A DNA stretch of 64,000 nucleotides from JAAEPI01 sp965212145 (GCA_965212145.1 CBDBUY010000001.1:186001-250000), one strand, 5' to 3'. Positions 8,753 to 18,364 are shown, counted from the first letter of the stretch. Notes: generated from the letters alone by a model not told the origin. A program made the numbers and translations.

Positions 8753-10061
8753 CCTTTTTGGGCTGACATTTTTTGCTTTTGCTCAACCATCCCAGGAAGG
8801 AGTTGTGGTCGATAAAATAATCGCCAAAGTAGACGATTATATTGTTTTGAAGTCAGATTTGGAAAGGGCTTATCTGGATTACCTTTCGAAAGGACAACCC
8901 AGAACAGCACAGGCCAAATGCCAGATTCTGGAAAATTTGGTCGTCAACAAGATGCTGGTAGCCAAGGCAGAGATTGATTCCATCCTCGTAGATGATGGTG
9001 AAGTCACAAGCAATCTGGATCGGAGAATGGGCATGATCATGCAAAGCGTCGGTGGTAGTCGCGAGGAAATGGAAAAAGCTTACGGAAAATCACTCGAGCA
9101 AATCCGTGAAGAACTCTTTGACGCCATCAAAGAACAAATGGTCATTCAGCGGATGCAAGAACAACTGACCGCCGGCATGGAAGTCTCACCAGCTGAAGTG
9201 AGGAAATTCTTCAAAAAAATTCCATCGGATTCTCTACCCTACTTTTCAACAGAAGTTAAGGTGGCTCAAATTGTAAAAAATCCTGAACCAAACGCTGGTC
9301 AGGTTGAACGAGCGAGACAACAAATGCTTGACATTCGTTCAAGAATCATGACTGGTTCGGCGACTTTCGAGAGTATGGCCAAAAGGTATTCTGAAGATGG
9401 ATCAGCCAACCAAGGCGGTGAACTTCCGGTATACAGACGAGGTGAGGTGGATCCAGCGTTTGAAGCGGCATCTATGACCCTGGAGCCAGGGGTATTGTCG
9501 AATCCAATAGAATCGCAATTTGGGTTTCACCTGATCGAAGTAATTTGGAGAAGAGGGAACACGTTTAAGACTCGCCATATTTTGGTGACACCTAAACCTG
9601 CCCCTGAAGATTTCAAAAAGGCTGAAAATTTTCTCGATAGTTTAAGAACAGTGATTCTTGCAGATTCGATCAAATTTCAAGCAGCGGCCAAAGAACATTC
9701 AGATGATCAGCAGACTTCTTCGAATGGCGGCTATTTTGCAGACAGTCAAACCGGAAGTTTAAGAGTATCGGTGGAGGCATTGTCCCCGGAAGTGTTCTTT
9801 GCGATAGACACCATGAAAATTGGAAACATCTCAAAGCCAATCAGATTCCAGCAGCCTGATGGTTCCTATTCTTACCGAATTTTGTACTACAAGGAAAAAG
9901 TACCTCCGCACCTGGCAAATCTGGAAGACGACTATCAGAAAATTGCAACGGCCGCTCTTAATAGCAAGAAAAATGAAAAGCTGAACAAATGGTTCTTAGA
10001 AGCCAAGGAGGCCATATTCATTGACGTAGATCCGGAATATGACATGTGTGATCTAGAGTAG
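8727..10061 (+). CDS. SurA-like periplasmic peptidyl-prolyl isomerase
   Basis: About 444 residues from the ATG at 8727, which begins a good signal peptide (MRLKFLIVSLFGLTFFAFAQ); an earlier in-frame ATG at 8709 would add six charged residues. Order: SurA N-terminal helical domain (VVDKIIAKVDDYIVLKSDLE), then two parvulin domains, the first with MAKRYSEDGSANQGGELPVY and FGFHLIEV, the second with TRHILVTPKP and AKEHSDDQQTSSNGGYF. SurA proteins chaperone beta-barrel proteins across the periplasm. It overlaps the preceding lipoprotein gene by 26 bp, suggesting coupling. No partner gene follows; the next gene is convergent. Confidence 0.92.
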   Translation: MRLKFLIVSLFGLTFFAFAQPSQEGVVVDKIIAKVDDYIVLKSDLERAYLDYLSKGQPRTAQAKCQILENLVVNKMLVAKAEIDSILVDDGEVTSNLDRRMGMIMQSVGGSREEMEKAYGKSLEQIREELFDAIKEQMVIQRMQEQLTAGMEVSPAEVRKFFKKIPSDSLPYFSTEVKVAQIVKNPEPNAGQVERARQQMLDIRSRIMTGSATFESMAKRYSEDGSANQGGELPVYRRGEVDPAFEAASMTLEPGVLSNPIESQFGFHLIEVIWRRGNTFKTRHILVTPKPAPEDFKKAENFLDSLRTVILADSIKFQAAAKEHSDDQQTSSNGGYFADSQTGSLRVSVEALSPEVFFAIDTMKIGNISKPIRFQQPDGSYSYRILYYKEKVPPHLANLEDDYQKIATAALNSKKNEKLNKWFLEAKEAIFIDVDPEYDMCDLE

Positions 10062-10067
10062 CTTTGT

Positions 10068-11090
10068 CTAAACCCAGACAGGGGTGCCCTCAGAACAATT
10101 TTTACACATTTCGACTTCACTTCGTGATCTAAGCAGCGTATTCCTAAAGTTGTCGTAGGATTCTGATTGCCATATTTCTGAGAAATTTTTAGAGCCCAGT
10201 TGACCCATTGGGTGCTCAGCATCTTTGTCAAAGCAGCATGGCACGACCTGGCCATCCCAGGTGATTACACAGGAGTGCCACATCTTCCAGCAGTGGTCAT
10301 CCATCTTATTCTTAATGTGGAATTTACCATCTCCGTTTTGGTAGTATCGGGAATATTTGTCCAGGCTTGGAATCAGGTCATTTCCGCTCTCGTAATCATA
10401 AATTTGAGCACTCTTAAAGGCTACTTTGTCCACTCCTATTTCCCTAGCCAGACTTTTGATCTCAGGAATCTGATGCTCATTAGGGCGTACGACCAGAAAT
10501 TGCCAGAGCACCGACGGAGTTCTGCTCTTAAGCTTCTTCCGCCATTTCAGCACATTCCTGGTTCCTTCCAAAACCTTGTCCAGTGAGCCCGTTTTTCTGT
10601 AAGATTCATATGTCTCTTGCGTGCTCCCATCAATTGAGATGATCAGTCGGCTCATACCTGATTCTACGGTCTTTCTGGCATTGTCATCATCCAAAAAATG
10701 GGCATTCGTAGAAGTAGCAGTGTAAATATCTTTGGCTTCAGCCTCACTCACCATAAGCAAGAAATCTGGGTGTAAATAAGGCTCCCCTTGAAAATAGAAA
10801 ATCAGATAAAAAAGCTCTTCATGGAGCTCGTTAATGATCTGAGAAAAAAGCTCTTGATCCAGTTTTCCAGTCGGTCGGCTAAATGATCTCAGACCACTTG
10901 GACACTCCGGGCATCTAAGGTTACAGGCCGTCGTTGGTTCGATAGAAATGCTCCATGGAAGTCCGACCATTTTCGCCTCCCCACGCCTTCTGGACTTTCT
11001 GTAGCTTCGCCAGATGGCATGCATGTTTGCGAGCCTTTTTGAGGTTATTTTTGAGCCTAGTTGAACCGCATCTGCCGCACTGATGATCAT
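10068..11090 (-). CDS. Radical SAM/SPASM domain protein
   Basis: A 340-residue protein. The radical SAM cluster motif is in EPTTACNLRCPECPSG (CX3CX2C), preceded by a short basic N-terminus. The C-terminus is a SPASM-type auxiliary cluster region with CVITWDGQVVPCCFD and a final MCKNCSEG. Family members modify peptides, proteins or small molecules by radical chemistry; the substrate cannot be read from this sequence, and no small precursor peptide gene is adjacent. The ATG at 11090 leaves only 21 bp to the divergent ATG at 11112; a later Met (about residue 23) could be the real start and would leave more promoter space. Confidence 0.92.
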   Translation of the reverse strand: MIISAADAVQLGSKITSKRLANMHAIWRSYRKSRRRGEAKMVGLPWSISIEPTTACNLRCPECPSGLRSFSRPTGKLDQELFSQIINELHEELFYLIFYFQGEPYLHPDFLLMVSEAEAKDIYTATSTNAHFLDDDNARKTVESGMSRLIISIDGSTQETYESYRKTGSLDKVLEGTRNVLKWRKKLKSRTPSVLWQFLVVRPNEHQIPEIKSLAREIGVDKVAFKSAQIYDYESGNDLIPSLDKYSRYYQNGDGKFHIKNKMDDHCWKMWHSCVITWDGQVVPCCFDKDAEHPMGQLGSKNFSEIWQSESYDNFRNTLLRSRSEVEMCKNCSEGTPVWV

Positions 11091-11111
11091 GTTATAAACT
11101 TAGCCATTTCT

Positions 11112-12302
11112 ATGCGATTGAAACCCTTCCTTCTTCTTTGTCTCCTCTTTACTTTTCTTCAAACACAATCCCAAAACGTCAGACTGACAGAACAAGCTGA
11201 AATCGCGGTGATGACTTTAGGTCCTTATCAGCCGGAGCTCTATTCAGCTTTTGGGCATTCTGCCGTCCGTGTTTCCGATCCGGGGAACAACATGGACTGG
11301 GTATTCAATTATGGCGTTTTTGATTTCAACCAGAAAAACTTCTACCTGAATTTCGCCAAAGGCAAAATGATCTACCAACTGGGTCTGTCTTATTACGAGC
11401 CTTTTCGTGATGCCTACATTAGCGAAGACCGGGATGTTCAGGAGCAGTACCTCAATTTGACCCTTGCAGAAAAGCAGCAGTTTTTTGATTTCCTTGTGGA
11501 AAATCACAAACCAGGCAACCGGGAATATCTGTACAATTACGTCTACGACAATTGTGCATCCAAGATTCCGGACATTGTGGAACGCATTTTCCCGGGACAG
11601 ATTCGATACGACTCATCCTTCATGGAGCCGGATAAAACCGTCCGAGACTTAATGCACGATTATCTCGATTACCAGCCGTGGGGGGAGTGGATGATCGACA
11701 TTGGGCTCGGAATGCAAATCGATGACGAGACGACCCAGAAGGAATACATGTTCCTGCCGGACTATGTTTTCAAGGCATTCGAAGGAGCCACCATCGTTTC
11801 TAGTGGCGAGGTGAAGCCTTTGGTGGAAAACACGTCTGTCATTTACAAAAAGCAAAATGCCCCCGCTGAGAATGGCTTCCTGACACCTATGAACTTCTTC
11901 GTGCTACTCTTCTTTGTCGGAGGATTCATCACACACGTAAATATGAAAAAAGGTCTCCGGTCGGCCTGGCTGGATGCCCTCCTTTTTGGGTTTGCCGGAA
12001 TGGTAGGTTGTTGGTTAGCGTTTCTTTGGATTGGTACCGCTCACCTGTCGAAATGGAATTTGGATTTGCTATGGGCGATCCCTTTTCACTTCCCGATTCT
12101 TTTTTTCCTGAGAAAGAACCTCCTGAAACCATGGGTTCGACTGTATTTCAAGTTTACTGCTTTCTGGAACGGTGGTTTGCTTCTGGTGTGGGCTGTGCTA
12201 CCTGAACCACTGCATATGGCTTTAGTACCGCTGAGTTTATTGATGCTCTTGAGAGCCGCCTACATGAGTTATTATCTCAAGCTAAAAACTAGGAACTCAT
12301 GA
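11112..12302 (+). CDS. DUF4105 / Lnb-like membrane protein, candidate lipoprotein N-acyltransferase
   Basis: About 396 residues. The chosen ATG at 11112 begins a signal peptide (MRLKPFLLLCLLFTFLQTQS); the frame is open from 11061 but that would overlap the divergent gene. The periplasmic domain carries the DUF4105 motifs AFGHSAVRVSDP, WVFNYGVFDF and LYNYVYDNCASKIPD, with a His and a Cys that could form a thiol catalytic pair. About five membrane segments follow (residues 275-390). As known to me, this Pfam family is now named after Lnb, the Bacteroides enzyme that N-acylates lipoproteins, which fits a phylum lacking classical Lnt. The specific function here is inferred. Confidence 0.8.
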   Translation: MRLKPFLLLCLLFTFLQTQSQNVRLTEQAEIAVMTLGPYQPELYSAFGHSAVRVSDPGNNMDWVFNYGVFDFNQKNFYLNFAKGKMIYQLGLSYYEPFRDAYISEDRDVQEQYLNLTLAEKQQFFDFLVENHKPGNREYLYNYVYDNCASKIPDIVERIFPGQIRYDSSFMEPDKTVRDLMHDYLDYQPWGEWMIDIGLGMQIDDETTQKEYMFLPDYVFKAFEGATIVSSGEVKPLVENTSVIYKKQNAPAENGFLTPMNFFVLLFFVGGFITHVNMKKGLRSAWLDALLFGFAGMVGCWLAFLWIGTAHLSKWNLDLLWAIPFHFPILFFLRKNLLKPWVRLYFKFTAFWNGGLLLVWAVLPEPLHMALVPLSLLMLLRAAYMSYYLKLKTRNS

Positions 12303-12582
12303 TCATCCATATGAAAATAATGAGAGCGGTAAGGCAGATTCCGCCAACTACTAGATCCCAAGTTCTGGACTTACGAGACTGATCAGCGATTTGCTTCCGA
12401 ATACTTTCGAGGAGTTCAGGTCGGGCTTTCTTGATTTCAATTATTCGACTCTTTCGGTTAGACCTTTCTCTGAGTCTATGAAATGAATTTTTTGGCAGAT
12501 TAAACCTCCCATTCCTCTTGAGTATTGTTCGGTTACTTCTGGTGGCATCTGCACCATGTTTCATGAATCCTGCTCCCGGCAT
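12289..12582 (-). CDS. Small basic single-pass membrane protein
   Basis: A 97-residue protein: a very basic N-terminal two thirds (many Arg/Lys, for example RLRERSNRKSRIIEIKKARP) and one C-terminal membrane segment (WDLVVGGICLTALIIFIWMI), so a tail-anchored topology is likely. It starts 2 bp after the CoA-transferase stop, so the two are co-transcribed, and its 3' end overlaps the convergent DUF4105 gene by 14 bp. I do not recognise the family; the basic region could bind nucleic acid or lipid head groups. Confidence 0.7.
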   Translation of the reverse strand: MPGAGFMKHGADATRSNRTILKRNGRFNLPKNSFHRLRERSNRKSRIIEIKKARPELLESIRKQIADQSRKSRTWDLVVGGICLTALIIFIWMIMSS

Positions 12583-12584
12583 TC

Positions 12585-13238
12585 CTAAATCCTCATCTCA
12601 GGTACTTCATCGGGGATCACTAGACGTCCGGCTGTAGCGTTCTTGATTTCTTCCACCGAAACCCCCGAGGCTCTTTCGACCAACTTAAATCCGTCCTCGG
12701 TGACATCCAATGCAGCCAAGTTAGTGACTATTTTCTTCACACATTTTACGCCCGTGATGGGAAGCGTACACTCTGACAAGAGCTTGGACTCACCGGCCTT
12801 GTTGGTGTGCATCATAGCCACAATGATATTCTCAGCTGAAGCCACCAAGTCCATCGCTCCTCCCATCCCTTTCACCATCTTGCCGGGAATTTTCCAATTG
12901 GCAATGTCTCCAGAATCAGACACTTCCATAGCCCCAAGTACGGTAAGCTGAACGTGTTGTCCTCGGATCATGGCAAAGGAAGTAGCGGAATCAAATAAAG
13001 CTGCTCCGGGCTGCAGAGTGACCGTTTGTTTGCCGGCATTGATCAGATCAGCATCCTCTTCTCCTTCGAACGGAAACGCACCCATCCCTAAGATGCCATT
13101 CTCGGATTGGAACTCCACTTCGATTCCTTCCGGAATATAATTGGCCACCAGCGTGGGTATCCCAATTCCTAAATTCACATACCAACCGTCCCTGAGTTCC
13201 TGTGCGATGCGCTTCGCAATTCCATTTTTATCCAGCAT
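12585..13238 (-). CDS. 3-oxoacid CoA-transferase subunit B
   Basis: A 217-residue protein matching the beta subunit of succinyl-CoA:3-ketoacid or acetoacetate CoA-transferases (ScoB/AtoA type). Visible motifs are DGWYVNLGIGIPTLVANYIP, EFQSENGILGMG (the catalytic glutamate lies in SENG) and GAALFDSATSFAMIRGQHV. It transfers CoA between a 3-oxoacid and an acyl-CoA, usually for ketone-body or aromatic-acid catabolism. The alpha subunit normally lies immediately upstream in an operon; here it is absent from the window, so it must be encoded elsewhere. Length is normal for a separate B subunit. Confidence 0.93.
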   Translation of the reverse strand: MLDKNGIAKRIAQELRDGWYVNLGIGIPTLVANYIPEGIEVEFQSENGILGMGAFPFEGEEDADLINAGKQTVTLQPGAALFDSATSFAMIRGQHVQLTVLGAMEVSDSGDIANWKIPGKMVKGMGGAMDLVASAENIIVAMMHTNKAGESKLLSECTLPITGVKCVKKIVTNLAALDVTEDGFKLVERASGVSVEEIKNATAGRLVIPDEVPEMRI

Positions 13239-13351
13239 TGTCGATCAATTTATTACATGTTCAAGTTAAGCAAGGCAAAGAAATTTATCGTGCACTTGTA
13301 ACCTCCGATCACGCAACCTCATCCTATACCCAAATACAAAAACGAAAAAAC

Positions 13352-13687
13352 ATGGACCATCAAGCATTTGCATTACTCATCCCAATCTTTAGTGTAGTAG
13401 GAGTTTTTACCATGATCATCGTATTGCGGTCTTTCGAAAACAAAGAACGCATGGCCATGATCGAAAAAGGTGAAGATCCAGCCAAATTCATGACCAAATC
13501 CACCAAATCCGGAGTGTTGATATTTGCCGGACTAATGATAGGAGCCGGCGTAGGTTTACTGGTCGCCAACTTACTGGAAATCGTATTGGGAATGGAAGAG
13601 GTGGCCTACTTCTCTATGATTTTCATCTTCGGAGGACTGGGACTCATCTATGGCCGTAAAATGGCCAACAAAGCTGATCAGGACTAA
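13352..13687 (+). CDS. Small membrane protein, DUF6249-like
   Basis: About 111 residues from the ATG at 13352 (the frame is open from 13202, but the extra stretch overlaps the divergent CoA-transferase and lacks protein-like character). A first membrane segment (FALLIPIFSVVGVFTMIIVL) is followed by a charged loop ENKERMAMIEKGEDPAKF, then two more membrane segments and a basic tail. The ERMAMIEKGEDP loop is typical of a small Bacteroidota family I know as DUF6249, often linked with ECF sigma genes; no sigma gene is present here. A strong terminator follows. Confidence 0.82.
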   Translation: MDHQAFALLIPIFSVVGVFTMIIVLRSFENKERMAMIEKGEDPAKFMTKSTKSGVLIFAGLMIGAGVGLLVANLLEIVLGMEEVAYFSMIFIFGGLGLIYGRKMANKADQD

Positions 13688-13709
13688 AGATCGCATCAAG
13701 TAGTTTTGT

Positions 13710-13741
13710 AAAAAACCCGTGCCGTGAGGTGTGGGTTTTTT
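13710..13741 (+). terminator. Rho-independent terminator
   Basis: A stem of about 13 bp (AAAAACCCGTGCC against GGTGTGGGTTTTT, including three G-U pairs) with a GTGA loop, ending in a run of T. It lies 22 bp after the DUF6249-like gene. Confidence 0.8.
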
Positions 13742-13760
13742 AATTACGTTATGAAAAAAG

Positions 13761-13794
13761 TTCCAATAAAAATTGGAAAAGACCACCCCCCCCC
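13761..13794. repeat. Perfect 7-bp inverted repeat followed by a nine-C tract
   Basis: TTCCAAT-AAAA-ATTGGAA is a perfect hairpin at 13761-13778. A run of nine C bases follows at 13786-13794, 44 bp upstream of the start of the frameshifted lipoprotein gene. Long homopolymers in promoter regions can change length by slippage and alter expression; here this is only a possibility. Confidence 0.7.
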
Positions 13795-13838
13795 ATTAAG
13801 TTTAATAAATTATTTTATCAATTTAACCTTACATTAAA

Positions 13839-14437
13839 ATGAAAAAATTAACTATGTTAATGTTCAGTCTGGTCATTTTGATTTCGTGTAATGAGTCTCT
13901 TTCCCCTGAAAATGAGCCTAATCAAGAAATGCAACGATTTATAGAATCAGAGTATTTAGATGTACTCACTAGAACCGGAAGAACGCTAAACCTTAATTCA
14001 GGACAGGTAAGCAATCAGGATTTCGGGAAATTACTTTCGATTCAGATTGATTATAGTGATGAAACAATGCGATCCAATGAAACCAGTTCTTTGAAGAAAG
14101 TGTGTTTACGCTCTTTAATGAAAACGATGAAATTCTTGGCAGCTTTTTAATGAAAGCCAGCCAACCATCAGGCGAATCCTACAGTGGAATGATTGTATTG
14201 GAAAAGTACCTCGAAGGAGAAGAAGCATCTATTGAGTTCGAAAATGGTTCATTGATCCCGGTTGAAGACTCTGCGAATCGAGAAGAAATTTGCGGTAATG
14301 CTAGACAAGTGATGTATTGTGCTGCAGAAAGAATTGATGATATGAATTGGCTTGATAAGGGAATATGTTATTTGTCAGTTGTTGCATGCGTAGCTCAAGA
14401 AGCAGCGTCCTGTATGGTCGATGGATGTCCAAAGTAA
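13839..14437 (+). pseudogene. Frameshifted lipoprotein gene with Cys-rich C-terminus
   Basis: The 5' part codes for a lipoprotein signal (MKKLTMLMFSLVILISC) and about 85 residues. At about 14087-14095 the sensible reading moves to another frame: restoring one T in the TTCTTTGAAG stretch joins ETSSFEESVFTLFNENDEIL without a stop, giving a product of about 199 residues. The second frame has no good start of its own (a GTG at 14102 only). The final 50 residues hold six Cys (ICGNARQVMYC ... GIC ... AC ... SC ... GC). No family recognised. It is followed directly by ABC permease and ATPase genes. It is either a true one-base deletion, a phase switch or a sequencing error. Confidence 0.75.
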
Positions 14438-14438
14438 T

Positions 14439-15119
14439 ATGTTGAACATTGCGCTAATCAAGATTCTCAACCCTAGGAATTTTTTATTTCTGGGGTTTTG
14501 TTTTCTGACTTTTGTACTTTTTTGGTTCCTCAACTTATCCGACTCAGTTGATGATATAAAGCCTTTGATGGCGTTGAGTCATAAAATATATTACTTATGG
14601 ATTTTGGGCATCCTGGCAACCCAGATTTCGAGTGGCATTTGGTCAGTTCAGCTTGCCAATGGATACTCAAGAAAGAATCTGTTCCTCGAGAATGTTTTTA
14701 TACTCCTCTTAACATCCACAGCATTTTACATGTTCATCGTTGGGTTGATGTTTTCATTCGTACTTCAAAATGCGAATTACCTCCCACAAATTATTGATCT
14801 ATTAGGATTCGAGCTTTTGAGTTTTTTATGTGTGGGATCAATATCACTCTTTCTGATCACTTTCATAAAGAGATTTTTAGTGGCTCTGGTCACCGGATTT
14901 TTATTGTATGATTTCGAGCCCCTGTTGGGGAAACTAATTTCATTTATCAACACAGATTTGCAACTCCTACTACCCCATACCGCCTCTAAATCACTTTTGG
15001 TCGATTTAAACTTAAACACTGAATCATTCGGACTTCCACTGCTAGCTACCCTATTTTTTACTTTGGTGTTTCTTAGATTTTCGTTTTTACGCATTCAATC
15101 AGTCGATATAAAATTATGA
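14439..15119 (+). CDS. ABC-2-like transporter permease
   Basis: About 226 residues with six hydrophobic segments and few charged loops, typical of a small ABC-2 type permease. The ATG at 14439 lies 1 bp after the stop of the frameshifted lipoprotein gene; an in-frame ATG at 14421 overlapping that gene is an alternative. Its stop overlaps the ATPase start (ATGA, 15116-15119), so the two form a transporter. Substrate is unknown; the adjacent Cys-rich lipoprotein is the obvious candidate substrate or self-protection partner. AT content is higher than in the neighbouring genes, hinting at accessory origin. Confidence 0.8.
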   Translation: MLNIALIKILNPRNFLFLGFCFLTFVLFWFLNLSDSVDDIKPLMALSHKIYYLWILGILATQISSGIWSVQLANGYSRKNLFLENVFILLLTSTAFYMFIVGLMFSFVLQNANYLPQIIDLLGFELLSFLCVGSISLFLITFIKRFLVALVTGFLLYDFEPLLGKLISFINTDLQLLLPHTASKSLLVDLNLNTESFGLPLLATLFFTLVFLRFSFLRIQSVDIKL

Positions 15120-15787
15120 TCCAATTTCAATCCATTTCAAAAAAAATTGGAAACGAATTCATCCTAAACGACATTTCTTTTAGCATAGAAGATAATACGA
15201 TAGTAGGAATTGCTGGACCAAATGGAAGTGGGAAGACAACTTGTTTGGCGATTTTGTGTGACTTAATTAGAGAGTATGAAGGAACCGTAATTTGTGATGT
15301 TGATTTGAACCAACTATCCATGTGCTCGGAAAACTTGGGCTTGCCATCCCACTATAAGGTTCGAAAAGTTGTCGACATTTTCTCAAGGATAAAGTCCAGT
15401 TCTAATGCTGCCATGACTCTATCAAGGCTCCAAGTAGATTCCTTTCTTGATAAGAAAATAAGTGAGTTGTCTCTAGGCATGAAACAACGTTTGAACTTGG
15501 CCATTACCATTTTAGGCAACCCTAGGGTAATTATTCTTGACGAACCAAATAATGGCCTTGACCCGGATGGGTTCAAAATGTTACGTGAACTGATTTCTGA
15601 CTTAAAGAATGATGGAAAAACAGTAATCGTAGCGAGCCATTTACTTGATGAACTTGAGAAATATTGTGCCGAAGTTCTTTTCTTGAAAGAAGGTACACTT
15701 TTGGCTCAAAAAAATATAGACTCTATCAAAACTGACCATGAATCTCTGGAGCGGGCATATGATTACTATTCGAATCGAGTTCAATAA
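15116..15787 (+). CDS. ABC transporter ATP-binding protein
   Basis: A 223-residue nucleotide-binding subunit. Walker A is GPNGSGKTTCLAIL, the signature motif LSLGMKQRLNLAI, Walker B VIILDEPNNGLDPDG, and the switch His is in IVASHLLDELE. It is short, like the ATPases of bacitracin/lantibiotic-type (BcrA, LanF) exporters. It overlaps the permease gene by 4 bp and completes the three-gene group starting with the lipoprotein gene at 13839. It ends convergent to the DUF2179-type gene. Confidence 0.93.
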   Translation: MIQFQSISKKIGNEFILNDISFSIEDNTIVGIAGPNGSGKTTCLAILCDLIREYEGTVICDVDLNQLSMCSENLGLPSHYKVRKVVDIFSRIKSSSNAAMTLSRLQVDSFLDKKISELSLGMKQRLNLAITILGNPRVIILDEPNNGLDPDGFKMLRELISDLKNDGKTVIVASHLLDELEKYCAEVLFLKEGTLLAQKNIDSIKTDHESLERAYDYYSNRVQ

Positions 15788-15814
15788 ATCATTTTGGAAA
15801 GGTCAATGATTCAC

Positions 15815-16408
15815 CTAAGACCTCCTAAAAATATTCCTCCTAAACCAGAATCCTCTATCGCCGGTGTAGTCATCGTCACTGACCTGCTTCACACCCTCCA
15901 CCGTATAAAACGCCTGCGGATTGTATCGCTTGATCGCTTCTATGGTTTCCTTCAGCTTCTCTCTTTTTACCACCGTGAATAACACATTCACCTCTCCATC
16001 GTCCGACATGGCATCCACATTGGAATAGCGATAGCCATTTGCCGTCAGAAACTGAATAAGCTCATCGGCCGGCTTTCTGGTAATCGCTCTCACCACCACT
16101 CGCCCAATCGCCAGCTTCTCCTCGATCAACATCCCCACATAAATCCCACTCGCAAATCCTCCGGCATAGGCCAGGTAGGTGGGCCAGCTATTCAGGTTTT
16201 GGAAGATCTGGCTGATGGCCAAAATCCAAACGAACGTTTCAAAGAAACCCAGAAACGTACTGATGCCCTTCTTTCCCTGCAGCATAAAGATGATCCGGAT
16301 CGTGTTGATCGACACGTCCAGGATCCTCGCAAAGAAGATCATGATCGGCAGGACCACCAACTGGAAGGTCTCCTGCGAAATACCCAAAGTTTCAATCAAT
16401 GAATTCAT
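15815..16408 (-). CDS. DUF2179/DUF5698 membrane protein (UPF0316 type)
   Basis: About 197 residues. Three membrane segments (VLPIMIFFARILDVSINTIR with its conserved RILD...TIR pattern, then two more) are followed by a cytoplasmic ferredoxin-like DUF2179 domain (RKPADELIQFLTANGYRYSN, VNVLFTVVKREKLKE). The family is conserved but its function is unknown. The frame extends to an ATG at 16426, but that lies inside the atpC terminator stem, so the ATG at 16408 (MNSLIETLG) is preferred. Confidence 0.88.
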   Translation of the reverse strand: MNSLIETLGISQETFQLVVLPIMIFFARILDVSINTIRIIFMLQGKKGISTFLGFFETFVWILAISQIFQNLNSWPTYLAYAGGFASGIYVGMLIEEKLAIGRVVVRAITRKPADELIQFLTANGYRYSNVDAMSDDGEVNVLFTVVKREKLKETIEAIKRYNPQAFYTVEGVKQVSDDDYTGDRGFWFRRNIFRRS

Positions 16409-16415
16409 ATTCCAT

Positions 16416-16447
16416 AAAAAAACCATCCGCCTTATGACGGATGGTTT
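16416..16447 (-). terminator. Rho-independent terminator of the atpD-atpC operon
   Basis: Read on the minus strand, AAACCATCCG pairs with CGGATGGTTT (10 bp) around a short loop and runs into seven T. It lies 21 bp past the atpC stop. Confidence 0.88.
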
Positions 16448-16468
16448 CTAATTTAAGTTTCTTTTAAA

Positions 16469-16717
16469 TCAGTCTACAATCCGCTCGGCTAGTACGACCA
16501 CTTTGTTGTTCAGCACCTCGACAACTCCACCGTCTACCCCAATCACCTGCTCCTTCTTTTTATCCTCGGTGTATTTCAACTCTCCGGTTCCCAGCGTGGA
16601 GATCATTGGGGCATGATTGCCCAAGACCTGAAATGATCCATCCGTTCCCGGGAAGGTGGCACTCACCACCTCTCCTTCGAAAATCTTGTTGTCCGGTGTA
16701 ACTATCTCCAGGTACAT
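16469..16717 (-). CDS. atpC: ATP synthase epsilon subunit
   Basis: An 82-residue protein corresponding to the N-terminal beta-sandwich of F1 epsilon (MYLEIVTPDNKIFEGEVVSA, GTDGSFQVLGNHAPMISTLG). The C-terminal helical hairpin found in many bacteria is absent, which is usual for this phylum. It follows atpD with a 3-bp gap and ends before a strong terminator. It forms part of the central stalk of F1F0 ATP synthase. Confidence 0.95.
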   Translation of the reverse strand: MYLEIVTPDNKIFEGEVVSATFPGTDGSFQVLGNHAPMISTLGTGELKYTEDKKKEQVIGVDGGVVEVLNNKVVVLAERIVD

Positions 16718-16720
16718 AAA

Positions 16721-18229
<1,509 letters not shown>

Positions 18230-18364
18230 TACAGAATCGTTGATTTTAGTGTCTGTGAAATTCGGATGCGAAATTAGGCTAAAATTGGCTGAAAGGAAAC
18301 TGAATATCAGGGAATTTCAGAAAGCTCGTGACAAATTCTTACTTGGCTTTTTTAGAGCGGTGCT

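Noticed and set aside
13202..13351. N-terminal extension of the DUF6249-like gene
   Set aside because: It overlaps the divergent CoA-transferase gene and reads as random sequence before a clear membrane-protein start at 13352.
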